Of a stretch of DNA of 64,000 nt, positions 45,397 to 57,159 are shown piece after piece. The notes beneath the pieces were generated by a model. That model saw only the letters and a list, made by a program, of their open reading frames with translations, was not told where the DNA came from and searched no databases. Numbering within the stretch: position 1 is the stretch's first letter; each line of letters opens with the position of its first letter. The translations under genes were made by a program, and so were the position numbers. The stretch is from Gonatopus flavifemur (lineage: Eukaryota; Arthropoda; Insecta; Hymenoptera; Dryinidae), in the NCBI GenBank assembly GCA_018340375.1, contig JAFFJZ010000009.1:992001-1056000 (forward strand), given 5' to 3'.

Positions 45397-47661
45397 CAGG
45401 GTGGTCCATTTAAAGTGATATAGTCGAATATCTCGGAAACTAGTGGAGATGGAGAATGTTCCCAAAAGAGAGTTTGGGGTTCCAAGGGGAAAGTATGATG
45501 CTGACCTTGAAAAATCTCTCAGAGGTCATTTTGAAGGTCATTGAGGGGTCAAGGTGGTGTTTTTGAATAGGACCCCCCTTTCTTTATCATGGCATGGAAA
45601 AGCTGGTTTCAAACCCTTCACGAAACACTGGTCATGGACCCCTTTCCGCCTATTGGGGTGCAAGGTATGGACCGTCGGAGTTATTGATGAACTACTCTTA
45701 GCGCTACCCACGAACAACGACGTGGACGTGGTAGTTCTCTGTTCTCTCCAGAGTGCTTGATTATTGTGAGTCCCCTTGCCTCTCACATAAAGGGTGCTTG
45801 ATGCTGTTACAATAATCCCTCGAAGTTACCCGCCTCTGCCTGGATACATAATCCCAGTCTCCGCCGAAGATTTTTAACCGTCTTCAGAAACACTGTCAAG
45901 TCGGGTGAGTGTGGAGGCCATGCAACTGGCTCACCTCATCCAATCAACCTCCCCGGGAGGTGATGATCAAGGTGTTCTCTCACGATCAATGCGTAATGGG
46001 GTGGCGCTCCATCAAGTTGGACCCACATCCTCTGCCTTGTTTGTGAATCCAGATCCTCAAGCAAGTCTGGTGAATGATCCGCCAGGAATTCCAGAAACAT
46101 GAGGCCGTTCAAAGTGCCATTGAAAAAATGTGGACCGACTAAATAGCCATTGACGATCCCGCACCACACATTTGCGCTCCAACGATGTTGGTTGTCGATT
46201 GCTCGATACCAATGCGGATTAACATCCAACCAGTAATGAGAGTTGTGTCTATTCAAATGCCCAGTGCTCTGAAAAGATGCTTCGTTGGAGAACATTACAT
46301 AGTCGAAGAATTGATGATCATCAACAGCCTCGCTCGTGCCCAGTTGCAGAATCTGATTCAAAGTCTAATGTCGTTTGGAGTGAGAGCTTGAGTTAACCTA
46401 ATGTGGTATGGTCGATATTTAACATGCTTCAAGATTCTCAAAACAGTAGTCCGGGGTATACCAGTCATTCGTCCCAAAAATCTGCTTCGGGATACCGATC
46501 CCGGTAAACTCTTGCGGCTTCGTTGTAATTATTGTGACATGAGCCAAGCACAAGCATCATATCAATGATTTCAGAGGGTGGATAGTAATCAATTTCTCCG
46601 ATTGAATCGAATGGAATAAATTGATAAATGTATATGATTGGATATGCAAAGGAGAAGAACGATTGTGATGGTCTCAGTTTAGAACCAGTGTTTGAATGAT
46701 CACGTATTCCCGTAATCATCCGCATAACCAACCATGATGAATAGGAATTGGATGTTTCTGTTTGTTTATGTATTCTTGTTCATCGCTTTTCTTCAAAGAT
46801 CGAGACTGATTTCAATGCAGATTAGAGTTAATTTCATTGGAGAAGAAAAGTGAACATAAACCAACGGGAACACTGAGTCACTGCTTATCATGGTTGGCAG
46901 TAATGTGTACGATTTATCACGATTATTGCGTTCCGAATCGAATAAATGATTCCATTTGATTCAAGAAGGGTTATAAATGAGTATCGACTCTCCAGAATTG
47001 TTGAAATGTTGCTTGAAACATTGGAAGTATTGACCATACCACATGAAGTCGATTGGGATGCACATTCGAACGGATACAAAAATCCTCCGAGTTCCAGAGA
47101 ATTCACCAAAGAGAGTTACACCGTAAAAAATTTCTTTGTAGATTTACCGAGAAAATTTGAAAGTTTTTTTGTAAATGAGGTAGGACATGATCGATCGCAT
47201 CCGCACTGTTTGTGCCAACATACCAGGATTATGTAGCCAGGCGGAAGGGGGTTACTTCGAGCAATTATTGCAACAGCATCAAGCACCCCTCATGTGAGAG
47301 GCAAGGGGACTCACGATAATCAAGCATTCCGGAGGGAACAGAGAACTACCACGTCCACGTCGTTGTTCCTGAGTAGCGCTAAGAGTAGTTCATCAATAAC
47401 TTCGACGGTCCATACCTTGCACCCCAATGGGTGGGAAGGGTTTGAAACCAGCTTTCCCATGCCATGATTAAAAAAATGGGGGTCACATTTGAAAGGACCA
47501 TCTTGACCCCTAAATGACCTCCAAAATGACCTCTGAGGGATTTTTCAAGGTCAGCATCATACTTCCCTCTTGGAACTCTGAACTTCTCATCTGGAACATT
47601 TTTCCCCATCTCCACTAGTTTCCGAGATATTTGACTATATCACTTCAAATGGACCACTCTG
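45397..47661 (-). mobile_element. DD41D Tc1-mariner element, second copy of type D
   Basis: Tips CAGGGTGGTCCATT and its complement, same family as the element at 28235-30692 in the same orientation. It has an internal deletion of about 115 bp near 45894 that removes the region around the third catalytic Asp, so it cannot be autonomous. Confidence 0.85.
45936..46731 (-). pseudogene. DD41D transposase remnant
   Basis: Two minus-strand frame pieces. The larger includes YVMFSNEAS (first catalytic Asp changed to Asn), NRHNSHYW, VNVWCGIV and VQLDGAPPH. The N-terminal helix-turn-helix piece ends at a break near 46465. The C terminus is deleted. Confidence 0.8.
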
Positions 47662-47874
47662 TATACAAATAGATTTTGTTACAGTGTGAGCTTAGTTTAG
47701 GAGTATATATGTACGAAGGCTTCTGGTTGGTCTGGTACGACCAATATGACGCCAATTGTCATAACATTACCAAGTGTCACCAGCAACTGATTCACCACTT
47801 TCTCATGACTTGTTCACTACTCATATCTCTCCCCTGCGTCAAGACACCTCGCTGAAAGTGACGGAAAGAATATA
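47662..47874. other. Short unassigned stretch
   Basis: Spacer between the DD41D element and the intact mariner. Confidence 0.4.
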
Positions 47875-49170
47875 CGAGGGTGGATTGATAAGTTTCCGGC
47901 CTGACCAAGAAAAACAACGTTTTTAAGAATCTTTTGTTTTTTATTTCTCAACATAATCTCCTCCAAGGCTGATACATTTCTCATAGCGGTGTTCTAGTCT
48001 AGTAATGCCATCTCTATAGACTGATTCGTCAAGCTCCTCAAAATACCCATTTACAGCTTCGATTACTTCTTCATTGTCCGCAAATCTCTTACCGCCAAGC
48101 CATTTTTTGAGGTTAGGAAACAGATAATAGTCACTCGCGGCTAGGTCTGGAGAGTAGGGAGGGTGCGGCATTAATTCAAACTTCAGATCGTTGATTTTAG
48201 CCATCGCAACGATTGACGTGTGCGCTGGTGCGTTATCGTGATGAAACAAGATTTTTTTCTTCGCCAGATGAGGTCGTTTAATTTTCACTTCGTGGCTCAA
48301 ACGTTGCAATAAGTCTGCGTAGTATTGACCGGTGATAGTTTTACCCTTTTCAAGGTAATCAATGTATATAATACCTCTTGCATCCCAAAAAACAGTAGCC
48401 ATAACCTTGTTCGCCGAAAAAATTGTTTTTGCCTTCTTTGGAGTTGGTTCCCCTGGTCCAATCCACTGTTTAGACTGTTCTTTGGTTCCAGGAGTGTAGT
48501 GGTGGACCCAAGTTTCGTCAACAGTTACGAATCGACGCAAAAGTTCGCTTGGATTACGCTTATACAACGCCAAATTGGCGGTAGAAATGTTCTTTCGAAT
48601 CAATTTCTGGTCGACTGTTAGCAAACGCGGCACCCATCTTGCACAGAGCTTTTCCATATACAAATGTTGGTGCAAAATATTTTGTACACGTTCATATGAC
48701 ATCTTACAGGTCTCAGCTATCTCACGAACTTTTAATCTGCGATCTTTCAGCACTATTTGATGGATTTTTTCGATCATATCTGGAGTCGTGACCTCAATGG
48801 GGCGTCCTGAGCGAGGCTCAACAGAGGTGCTCACACGACCCTTTTTAAACTCGGAAACCCACTGCTTAACGGTTGAATATGATGGGGAGGATGTCCCCAG
48901 TGTTGAGTCCATCTCTTCTTTAATTTCCTTCGGCGTTAACCCCTTCAAATAAAAGTATTTGATGACAGCACGATTTTCCAGCTTTTCCATTTTTACGAAA
49001 AACACAGAGGCGTCTTGGTCAGCGTGCTCTCAGAACTAAACTAACATGGCGATCGGACTGAAACTATAGCTACAAGCTATCTAAGGATGGTACTATAGAA
49101 CGCCACCTCAAGGTAGGCCTAGTGGCACCATCTCTTGGTCAGGCCGGAAACTTATCAATCCAAATCTTCA
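47875..49170 (-). mobile_element. Complete mariner element with intact transposase
   Basis: The ends share TTGATAAGTTTCCGGCC in inverted orientation, and TA flanks both sides (47873-47874 and 49171-49172). The length of 1296 bp is typical of mariner. Confidence 0.92.
47941..49005 (-). CDS. Mariner transposase, DD34D, intact
   Basis: A 354-codon uninterrupted gene; the likely native start is the second Met (plus coordinate 48990), giving 349 residues, the usual mariner length. The N-terminal half holds two helix-turn-helix motifs that bind the terminal repeats. WVPRLLT replaces the common WVPHxL. Catalytic Asp residues are D163 (TVDETW), D257 (HHDNAPAH) and D292 (YSPDLAASD), with exactly 34 residues between the last two. 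It makes cut-and-paste transposition at TA. Nothing visible disables it, so it may be active or recently inserted. Confidence 0.93.
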   Translation of the reverse strand: MFFVKMEKLENRAVIKYFYLKGLTPKEIKEEMDSTLGTSSPSYSTVKQWVSEFKKGRVSTSVEPRSGRPIEVTTPDMIEKIHQIVLKDRRLKVREIAETCKMSYERVQNILHQHLYMEKLCARWVPRLLTVDQKLIRKNISTANLALYKRNPSELLRRFVTVDETWVHHYTPGTKEQSKQWIGPGEPTPKKAKTIFSANKVMATVFWDARGIIYIDYLEKGKTITGQYYADLLQRLSHEVKIKRPHLAKKKILFHHDNAPAHTSIVAMAKINDLKFELMPHPPYSPDLAASDYYLFPNLKKWLGGKRFADNEEVIEAVNGYFEELDESVYRDGITRLEHRYEKCISLGGDYVEK

Positions 49171-49352
49171 TAATTCAATGCCTTGCGAAGGAGAAGTGAA
49201 AATTTGTGACGGAAATAATATGTGTACGATTCTCTCCGTATCGTCGTAGAAGGAATGTGACTGGAACAGATCCGTTCTCATCCGCAATCGCTATTTTTCA
49301 TCGAATCCTCCGAATGACCGGTTCAATATATTACCGTTTCGATCAGCATATA

Positions 49353-50579
49353 CCAGGTGTGTAAGTATGGAACCGGAATTTTCGTACAGAAAAAACACGT
49401 TTATTGTAATGATATGATACAAAGTAACTCATTCGAAGTATTATCCGTCGCTATCTATACATTTTGTCCACTTTCTGGCAATTTGTGGATTCCCCGCCAA
49501 AAGAACTGTTGCTCTTTTGAGGCAAACCAGTCATCGAGCCATTTCCGTACATCTTCGTAAGAAGTGAAGCGCTGCTCAGCAAGTGCGTGTCCCATCGATG
49601 CGAACAAGTAGCAATCGGATGGGGTGAGGTCCGGTGAGTGAGGCGCCTGCTGAAGAATCTCCCAACGGAACGGCTCTATCGTTTCCTGGACCTGTTTTGC
49701 TTTGTGTGCTGGTGCATTGTCATTGCGCAAAATCACCTTGCGTTGTCTTTGTTGGTATTCTGGTTGTTTTCCACGCAAAACTCGATCCAAATCGATCATT
49801 TGTTGTCGGTAGCGTTGAGTATTGAAAGTTTCCCCAGGTTTCAGCAGCTCGTAGTAGATTACGCCCTTCTGATCCCACCAAACACACAGCATTGTCTTTC
49901 GTCCGTAGCGGTTTGGTCTTGCCGTCGATGTTGATGGTTCACCCGGAGTAACCCATGACTTTCTGCGCTGAGGATTCTCGAAATATATCCACTTTCCATC
50001 GCCAGTCACAATTCGATGGAGAAATAACTTCCTTCGGAACCTGGCGAGCAGCATTTCGCGTGATGTTTTGCGGTTCTTTCGCTGTCTTTCGTTGAGTTCA
50101 TGTGGAACCCATTTCCCCACCTTCTGTTTCTCTCCCATGGCTTTCAACCGAAAGGAGATGGCTTCTCGGGGCACCTTTAACTGATCCACCGAATGTTGTG
50201 TTTGAGCGTCGTCTTCGTCCAACAAGGCTTGCAGGTCAGCGTCTTCAAACTCTTCCGGTGGTCTCCCACGTTCTTCGTTCCTGACGTCAAAATTGCCACT
50301 TGTGAACCGTTTGAACCACTCGAAACACTGTGTCTCGCCGAGAGCATGCTCACCAAACGTCTCCACAAGCATCCGATGCTATTCGGCTGCGGTTTTCTTC
50401 AGATGAAAACAGAGAAGTAGTGCAAACAGGTGAAAACAGGAAAATGATGGTTCCGTCAAGTAATCAACAAATACGGAATCAGATCTGGTCAATGTTGGAT
50501 TTGCGGAGACAGATTTTCTGCGTTTCGATCCGCCTCGACTAACCGAATGACTCAATGACAGTTCATAGTTCGCATCCAA
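49353..50579 (-). mobile_element. Second mariner, mauritiana-like, decayed
   Basis: The 3' tip at 49353 (CCAGGTGTGTAAGTATGG after TA) resembles Mos1-type ends. The opposite terminal repeat could not be recognised. It lies about 180 bp from the intact mariner but is a different lineage. Confidence 0.75.
49455..50579 (-). pseudogene. Mauritiana-subfamily mariner transposase
   Basis: Strong resemblance to Mos1-type proteins: LVETFGEHAL, KWVPHEL, WWDQKGVIYYELLKPGET and HSPDLTPSD. The DD34D spacing holds (NDNAPAH to TPSD). Damage: a TAG at 50379-50381 inside the N-terminal helix-turn-helix region, loss of the conserved Glu after the first Asp (GDGKW instead of GDEKW), and a one-base frameshift near 49480 removing the last dozen residues. 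Confidence 0.88.
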
Positions 50580-51205
50580 AAGTGCTGGACAAAACGATGA
50601 TGCTCTGTTTCCGTATCACCGTATGCATATTTTATTCCGTTCCAGGTTGGATCTACGGATATGAATTCATTGCGTTGGAATCCGGTCTGACTAGCTAAAT
50701 GATTTTATATAATGGTCAAAGAATTCTTTTTCGAAAACATCCATAGAATTCTTTATAAACTATTTTCCGATCCATGAATTCAGAAAGAGGTTGAAAACAG
50801 CTCACTGCTTGGGACATTGATGACTCCAAATACTGGAAGGATTGTTTCAATATATTTGAGAACTAGTTCAGTATTCTTGTGCATATGCTGATGAAAATAC
50901 AGAGACATTTGAAGTTCATACATTCGAGTAGATATACAAGAGGCGTTCTACAGTTTTCAGGCGAGGGAAGGAGGAGCGAATCAGGTTGGCCGACGTCGGT
51001 GGAAGAATAATCATTTTTCGACTCAGCCAAAAAATGGGTCAACTACATGTCGCGGTCGGACACCGGTACACCTACCTTACAAAATTGAAAAACCACACTG
51101 CAAAGCATGGATCTTCCCAATGATTATATCAATGTAGATGAACACTAGATGTGCTTAGATCTGAATCATTTCTCCTTAGGTAGAGCTATGATAACTGGAG
51201 CAGTT
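50580..51205. other. Unassigned non-coding stretch
   Basis: No gene, RNA or repeat could be supported. Confidence 0.45.
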
Positions 51206-53893
51206 CCATAATTGAGGCTGCGGATGCAATAACAGCCTCAGCGCTCGAACGCATTTCAAAGTTGATTCAAGCGAACAGTGGAATAATAAAAAAAGAGTTC
51301 GTCAAAATGGAAAATAAAAAATACAACCTTTCAGAGCTCATCAAACCACACATTTTCCCTACAAACAATTCTTCTCTACCATCAATAATTTATAAGATAA
51401 AAATTGGAAAGTGAAAATTTTCATTTCTTCAAAATCAATTAAATTGAAAACATATTTTGCGATTACTCAACGAAAAGTAACCGGATTGACTTGAAATTTG
51501 GTACACGGCTTTATCATTGATCCCCAAAGATGCCTAGTCAGTTCCATATGTTAAGATATTTCATTATCCAATGAATATTCAATAATAAACAAATACTGTT
51601 GAAAACGCGCGCTTGTAAGTTTCCATGAAAAAAGTATCGAGAGAATTTCCGATTTGGAGAAACTCCAAGCGACAAAGTTGTTCGTCAATGTTCGAAGAAG
51701 TTTTCCTGAAAGTTTCAGATCAATCGAATGGAAAATGTGGGAGATATCGCACATTCTTTACAATCACTCATCTCGCTTGCCGTTACGCCAACTACGATAC
51801 ACGGACACTATGCTCGACGGTTCATAAGAGAGTCGTGTCACCGTGGCAAATATTTTATATTTTGCACACTTTTCACTTGATTGGTCTGAGAATTTAAGGG
51901 AAACTTATTTCAACATTGACGGACTACTTTCTCGCTTTGAATTTTCCCAAATCGGAAGTTACTTACATGGGTTTTCGTATCAAGATTTAAAGGTGAAACA
52001 AAAGCATTCTGATTTATGCAAATTTTCCACCTATCGATGAATTTCAATTGTATGAAGGAACATGTGATAAGATCGAATATGAGTTCCAAACAAATTTTTC
52101 TTCTGTTGTCAGTGTATTGTTCCGGCGGTATTCATTTTTCGCTCAGTAACTGAAACATTGAACAATTCTCCTCACATACAAATGTTCCAAAATTTATTCA
52201 GTCCTTCGAGTTTCAAGTATTACAGAGAATATTATTACATTATTGGATTCATTCACCTCATAATATCCATATGTCAAATATACACAAACACAAATCATAA
52301 TCAATCCATAGTACAAACAAGTAATAGTTTAAACTGATTCTCTATCAACTTGGAATGTTCACAGGATTCTTGGGTGTTTTGTTCTACTTGATAAATCTGT
52401 TTTTCATCTTTTTCATTCGTTTATCGTTTCTCAACCCGGATTGTCATCTCATTGATGTAGTTTTCAAAAAATTGACGACTATCACTGGATAAATATCGCA
52501 TCAGAGTCTTTAAATCATTAATTTTCCCCTGTGATACGCCATTTCGGTCTGGTTGCGAGATATTCTCAAAATCATCAAATGATATCGATGTTTCAATCAA
52601 AAAAGTCTGAGGTTCACCTGTAAAATCTTGGAATGAATCAACTCTACCATTGGCAAAATACTAGATCCTAATTACCTTGCCACTTTGAAGCTCCTTTGGT
52701 ATTTTATACTTGTTTTTCATTTGATTCTCAAAATCTTTCATCTCACAATCTTCCAACTGTATTATTCCGAGAGGAGGGGTTTGTGCATTTCTCATTAATT
52801 GAATATATTCACCGTCGGTTCCGATGGTTTCAAGCATCTTTTCATTGGAACCATACATACCAAAGTTTCCGTCGCATTGACAGAATGAATGTCCGCGTAA
52901 GGGATACAAAATTTATATGTAAGGAAAATTGTTCAATATTTCAGTTACTGAGCGAAAAATAAATACCGCCGGAACAATACACTGACAACAGAAGGAAAAT
53001 TTGTTTGGAACTCATATTCGATCATATCACATGTTCCTTCATACAATTGAAATTCATCGATAGGTGGAAAATTTGCATAAATCAGAATGCTTTTGTTTCA
53101 CCTTCAAATCTTGATACGAAAACCTGTGTAAGTAATTTCCGATTTGGAAAAATTCAAAGCGAAAAAGTATTTTGTCAATGTTTAAATAAGTTTCCCCTGA
53201 ATTCTCAGATCAATCGAGTGAAAAGGGTGCGAAATATAAAATATTTGCCACGGTGACACGACTCTCTTATGAATCGTCGAGCATAGTGTCCGTGTATCGT
53301 AGTTGGCGTAACGGCAAGCGAGATGAGTGATTGTAAAGAATGTGCAATATCTCCCACATTCTTCACTCGATTGATCTGAAACTTCCAGGAAAACTTCTTC
53401 GAACATTGACGAACAACTTTGTCGCTTTGAGTTTTTCCAAATCGGAAATTCCCTCGACACTTTTTTCATGGAAACTTACAAGCGCGCGTTTTCAACAGTA
53501 TTTGTTCATTATTGAATATTCATTGGATAATGAAATATCTTAACATATGGAACTGACTAGGGATCTTTGGGGATCAATGATAAAGCCGTGTACCAAATTT
53601 CAAGTCAATTCGGTGACTTTTCGTTGAGTAATCGCAAAATATGTTTTCAATTTAATTGATTTTGAAGAAATGAAAATTTTCACTTTTCAATTTTTATCTT
53701 ATAAACTATTGATGGTAGAAAGAATTGTTCGTAGGAAAAATGTATGGTTCGATGAGCTCTGAAAGGCTGTATTTTTTATTTTCCATTTTGACAAACTTTT
53801 TCTTTTATTATTCCACTGGTCGCTTGAATCAACTTTGAAATGCAATCGAGCGCTGAGGCTGTTATTGCATCCGCGGCCTCAATTGTACAATGC
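51206..53893. mobile_element. DNA element with nearly 1-kb inverted repeats
   Basis: The arm from about 51206 to 52190 returns inverted from about 52920 to 53893, beginning at TTGAGGCTGCGGATGC. The right arm carries an internal deletion and diverged blocks. The core of about 730 bp holds a minus-strand coding relic. No target duplication was established, so the superfamily is open. Confidence 0.8.
52421..52909 (-). pseudogene. Possible transposase C-terminal fragment in the core
   Basis: A frame of about 78 codons from 52909 begins MYPLRGHSFCQCDGNFG and ends at a GTAATT that could be a splice donor. A second frame of about 65 codons, ending at TAA (52421-52423), follows a TTTTACAG acceptor-like site; simple joining gives a phase mismatch, so a frameshift or different splice is required. 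The RGHSF...D..FG pattern recalls the C-terminal part of insect DUF7869-type proteins, from memory only. Confidence 0.4.
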
Positions 53894-53899
53894 CATACC

Positions 53900-54095
53900 G
53901 GAGACCAGATTATTTGCATAATTAATAATTTCCTACTGGATTTTCCTGTTTCTATTGGACCGAATCAGTTTTTATCATGGCCGAGGACAAGATCACATGA
54001 AAATAAGTGTGTACATCCTATTGGTCCTAAATTGGTCCAATGAGAATGAAAAAAAATGCATATGGGAATATTGATTATGCATATAATCCGGTCTG
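53900..54095. mobile_element. Short MITE-like element
   Basis: GGAGACCAGATTATTTGCAT at the left mirrors ATGCATATAATCCGGTCTG at the right. About 200 bp, non-coding. Confidence 0.55.
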
Positions 54096-54103
54096 TAATG
54101 AGA

Positions 54104-54324
54104 CACTGAGAGAAATTTAAAGTTAAATTTATTATGGATTTATAGGAGTGAGGGAGCATACTGAATAGTAATGAAATTTACTATGAAACATTGTATATGT
54201 GATCAGGTGTCTATTGTTATGCCATAGTAAATTACATTATATTATAGTGAATTCCATCAGAAGTCAGTATGTTCCCCCATTACTATAATTCCATAGTTAA
54301 TTGTACTATAAATTCATCCCAGTG
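54104..54324. mobile_element. Short MITE with CACTGAGA tips
   Basis: The 60-bp left end, from CACTGAGAG, is the imperfect complement of the right end finishing ATCCCAGTG. About 220 bp, AT-rich, non-coding. Confidence 0.7.
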
Positions 54325-55453
54325 TATGAATTGGTAATACATTCAAAGCAAGGAAGTTTACAAAATACAGCACAGAGTACTGAGTCACGTCTCTTGCTTC
54401 CCAGTGGATCTGCAAATTTCATTTGATCTCTTCATAAGATCCTGACTGTAATCCAGAATGACAACTTATTCTGTCCTCCAGCTGTACTCATTTCGATGCG
54501 AATATATGTCCGTGCATCAAAAGGTTATTTAATGATATACATGCGCTTTGCTTTCCCATAAATATCTATGTATATCTGTTTATCCAAGCATTTCAAAATC
54601 ATGAATAATGAACGTATTTCCTAAATCCTGTCAGAACTTAGGAATGAAGTATGCATATATCTCAACATCAGAGGAATCCTTCATCGTAGAAGGAATATTG
54701 AAAATCCATCTACGATAAAAAAAAGTCGACAATTGTAGAAACAATTTCCCATGAAAATAAGAAGAATCATCCACATCGTGAATGATTTCTGAATTTACCA
54801 TGATACAAATCCTGATCCACAATCTCAACACAGTTATAGTGTGCGAACTTTTCTTCCTCATGAGATATTGATTATAGCACAGAGGTAGCAATAGCGACAT
54901 CACAACACCAGTAGCAGTGGAAGCAGTATTGGCGAATAAGCTTTTCAGCAATGATAAATGGTGATAAACGGTGGAGTGTTTAGGTGTGTGTTCTTTGTCG
55001 AGGGAATTTTCCCGATCTAAAGCGGACAGATACAAATTCCAAACGGTGGGCATACAGTTGGCCATTGCTGGTACTAAAGGCTGCACACCCCAGTTCATAG
55101 TCACTCGTTTATTTCTCTTTCTTTTTGCCTCGGATTTGTTTTTTTTATCATATTTTTATCTGTTCTTTTTTGTGAGATTTTTTTGTTTCACGGTTTTATT
55201 CCCTCTCGTCAATTGAAGAGTGATTTACGTCCTACGGGAGGAATCGAATGGGACGCTTAACCGTCATAACGCGAAGCACTCCTAGTTCCATTTCATATCG
55301 TGATTTGTTCATTCATATTTATAGGACGAAATGACACAGGTTGAACCTTCTGTTTTAATGAAAGTCGAACAAGGTGAACAATCTTTAGGCCCTCCTCATC
55401 AATGAAAATCAAACAATACAGTTCTTTATGAAATTGTCATTAGAGTAACTTAC
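54325..55453. other. Possible intron of the beat-like gene
   Basis: Lies downstream of the minus-strand exon. An open frame at 54631-55104 contains a hydrophobic run (TGVVMSLLLPL) that could be a membrane or GPI-type C terminus, but no splice sites support it and it is not called. Confidence 0.35.
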
Positions 55454-55589
55454 AGACAACGGTGAGGTTTGCTGTTTCGTAAGTGGTAGCGAAAGAAGGA
55501 CCTTCAGTTGATACTTCACATTTGTATTGGCCGGATGTGTTCAGAGTGAGATCCCTCAGACGTATCGAATTCTCGTTATTCGACCTCTT
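55454..55589 (-). CDS. Ig-domain exon of a beaten-path-like gene
   Basis: A 136-bp exon on the minus strand lies between a pyrimidine-rich acceptor (TTCACAG) and a GTAAGT donor. It encodes 45 residues covering the second half of an Ig-like V domain: IRLRDLTLNTSGQYKCEVS, then EGPSF and a closing NLTVV. YKCEVS with the APSF-like segment is characteristic of the insect Beat family of axon-guidance surface and secreted proteins. It ends in phase 1, usual for Ig exons. Other exons were not found in the window, so introns are long or partner exons lie outside. It is the only recognised host coding sequence here. Confidence 0.72.
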
Positions 55590-56346
55590 CTGTGAACAGA
55601 AAGGGAATAAAAATGTTGATTTTAGTAATGGAGGACGTGTCTTTCTTTTTTCCTTATTTTATTTCATCCGAAGACAAGAACATCAATCCGTCCTTTGAAA
55701 TCAACTTCACGAATTCTCATAATTCTACTCTACTCAGAGTTCTACTCTACACGCGAACAGTAGTACGGAGACTCACAACCGTGTTCTGTGACGTACGATT
55801 GAGGAGACGTTGAAACGTGTTGGGTGTGTGCATTGAATTTTCCGTTTGTATGGTGAACTTTTTCGCAATGTCCTTTGATTGCTTTGAAATCCTGGAGTGA
55901 AATCAACCGCAACTCAATATTTGATTCGGCCTTCACCAGGTTGACATGAATTTTGAACCGGAGAAAAATAGAAAACGTATTTGAACTTCTTTGAAAAGGA
56001 AAGGGTCTTTGGAAAAGGAGCGGACTGTATGTAGTTTTCAGAACTTAGGACAATAAATTCCATCTCGCTGTAGGTTGAGGTATATGAGAAAAAGAAGAAG
56101 TATTTGAAGTTAACACATATAATTGAACCATCAAGAGGGATAACATCCCTATAAAGACGTTACAATATAGAAATCAATTTTATCATACCGCAAACTGGCC
56201 AGAATATGACACCCAATCATCCACGCATACATACAAATTGTTGCGGTGCACCGTTGCTTCGGTCGAGACTTCAAGAATTGACGAGATCGCTGAGAAGAGG
56301 AGAGATATCGTAGAAACTTCGTTGTCCGAGGGAGAAACGTCCACCA
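55590..56346. other. Unassigned, probably intronic
   Basis: No coding or repeat content supported. Confidence 0.4.
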
Positions 56347-56550
56347 CACAGAAAAAAAAATTCTTGTATCAAGAGAACATGTTTGTCTTCGTTATATATG
56401 TAACACGGATTGTCTCAGTTCAATGCAATTTGCTTGAATCAAAACAAAAATTCTTGATTCAAGCAAATTGCATTGAACTGAAACAATCCGTATTCCATAT
56501 ACAACGAAGACAAACATGTTCTCTTGATACAAGAATTTTTTTCTTCTGTG
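56347..56550. repeat. Near-perfect 204-bp palindrome
   Basis: CACAGAAAAAAAAATTCTTG at the left is mirrored by the right end, and the arms match over about 100 bp with few mismatches and almost no loop. Probably a recently inserted foldback MITE. Confidence 0.85.
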
Positions 56551-57159
56551 CACAGGGAAAGAATTGATATCGTTTCATCCTCTGGAGAGTAAGTAAATCG
56601 TGCGGAGTATCACTCGCGAGTATAGAATAGAGTCGATTGTTCGCACCGACAGGGAAAACTTAGAATCGAGAGCGGACTACGTGTAAAGCTCGGTATTCAG
56701 AGAAACGCGGACTCACGTACAGAGATTTGACGCCGCACTGGCGGGATGGATCTTCGGTGATCTGTATGAGGGTGAATCGAATATTCCCACTTACGCATAA
56801 ATAGAGCAGGTGATCTACGAGGTGGTGGGATGTCCGTATATGTCGCATATACACTCAGCAGGCGTAGCGACTGAACAATATTCTTTCTTTTACTGTCGAA
56901 GATTGTCCGAGTGTATACGCATGCGTTCAAAAATAATCGCATTAGATTCCAATGAATGTGAACGATACTCTTCCTCACATAAGTGAATTTAATTTGAACA
57001 ATCCATGTTCCCTCCAAAATACACATCAATACCTTCAATGGTCGAATTATTTCTCCTCTCGAATAAAGCATTGTCGGATCATCAGTCAGTGATTCAAGAT
57101 CGCGCATCACTGAGATCACAAATGACGGGGATATATAAAAAAACTCTGCCAATTGGCAC
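56551..57159. other. Unassigned, probably intronic
   Basis: No supported gene; a 154-codon minus frame lacks any recognisable protein pattern. Confidence 0.4.

Noticed and set aside
51625..53469. Matching short frames on opposite strands as a gene pair
   Set aside because: They lie in the inverted arms of one DNA element.
54631..55104. 157-codon minus frame with a hydrophobic segment as a beat C-terminal exon
   Set aside because: No clear splice sites or family motifs; the hydrophobic run alone is weak.
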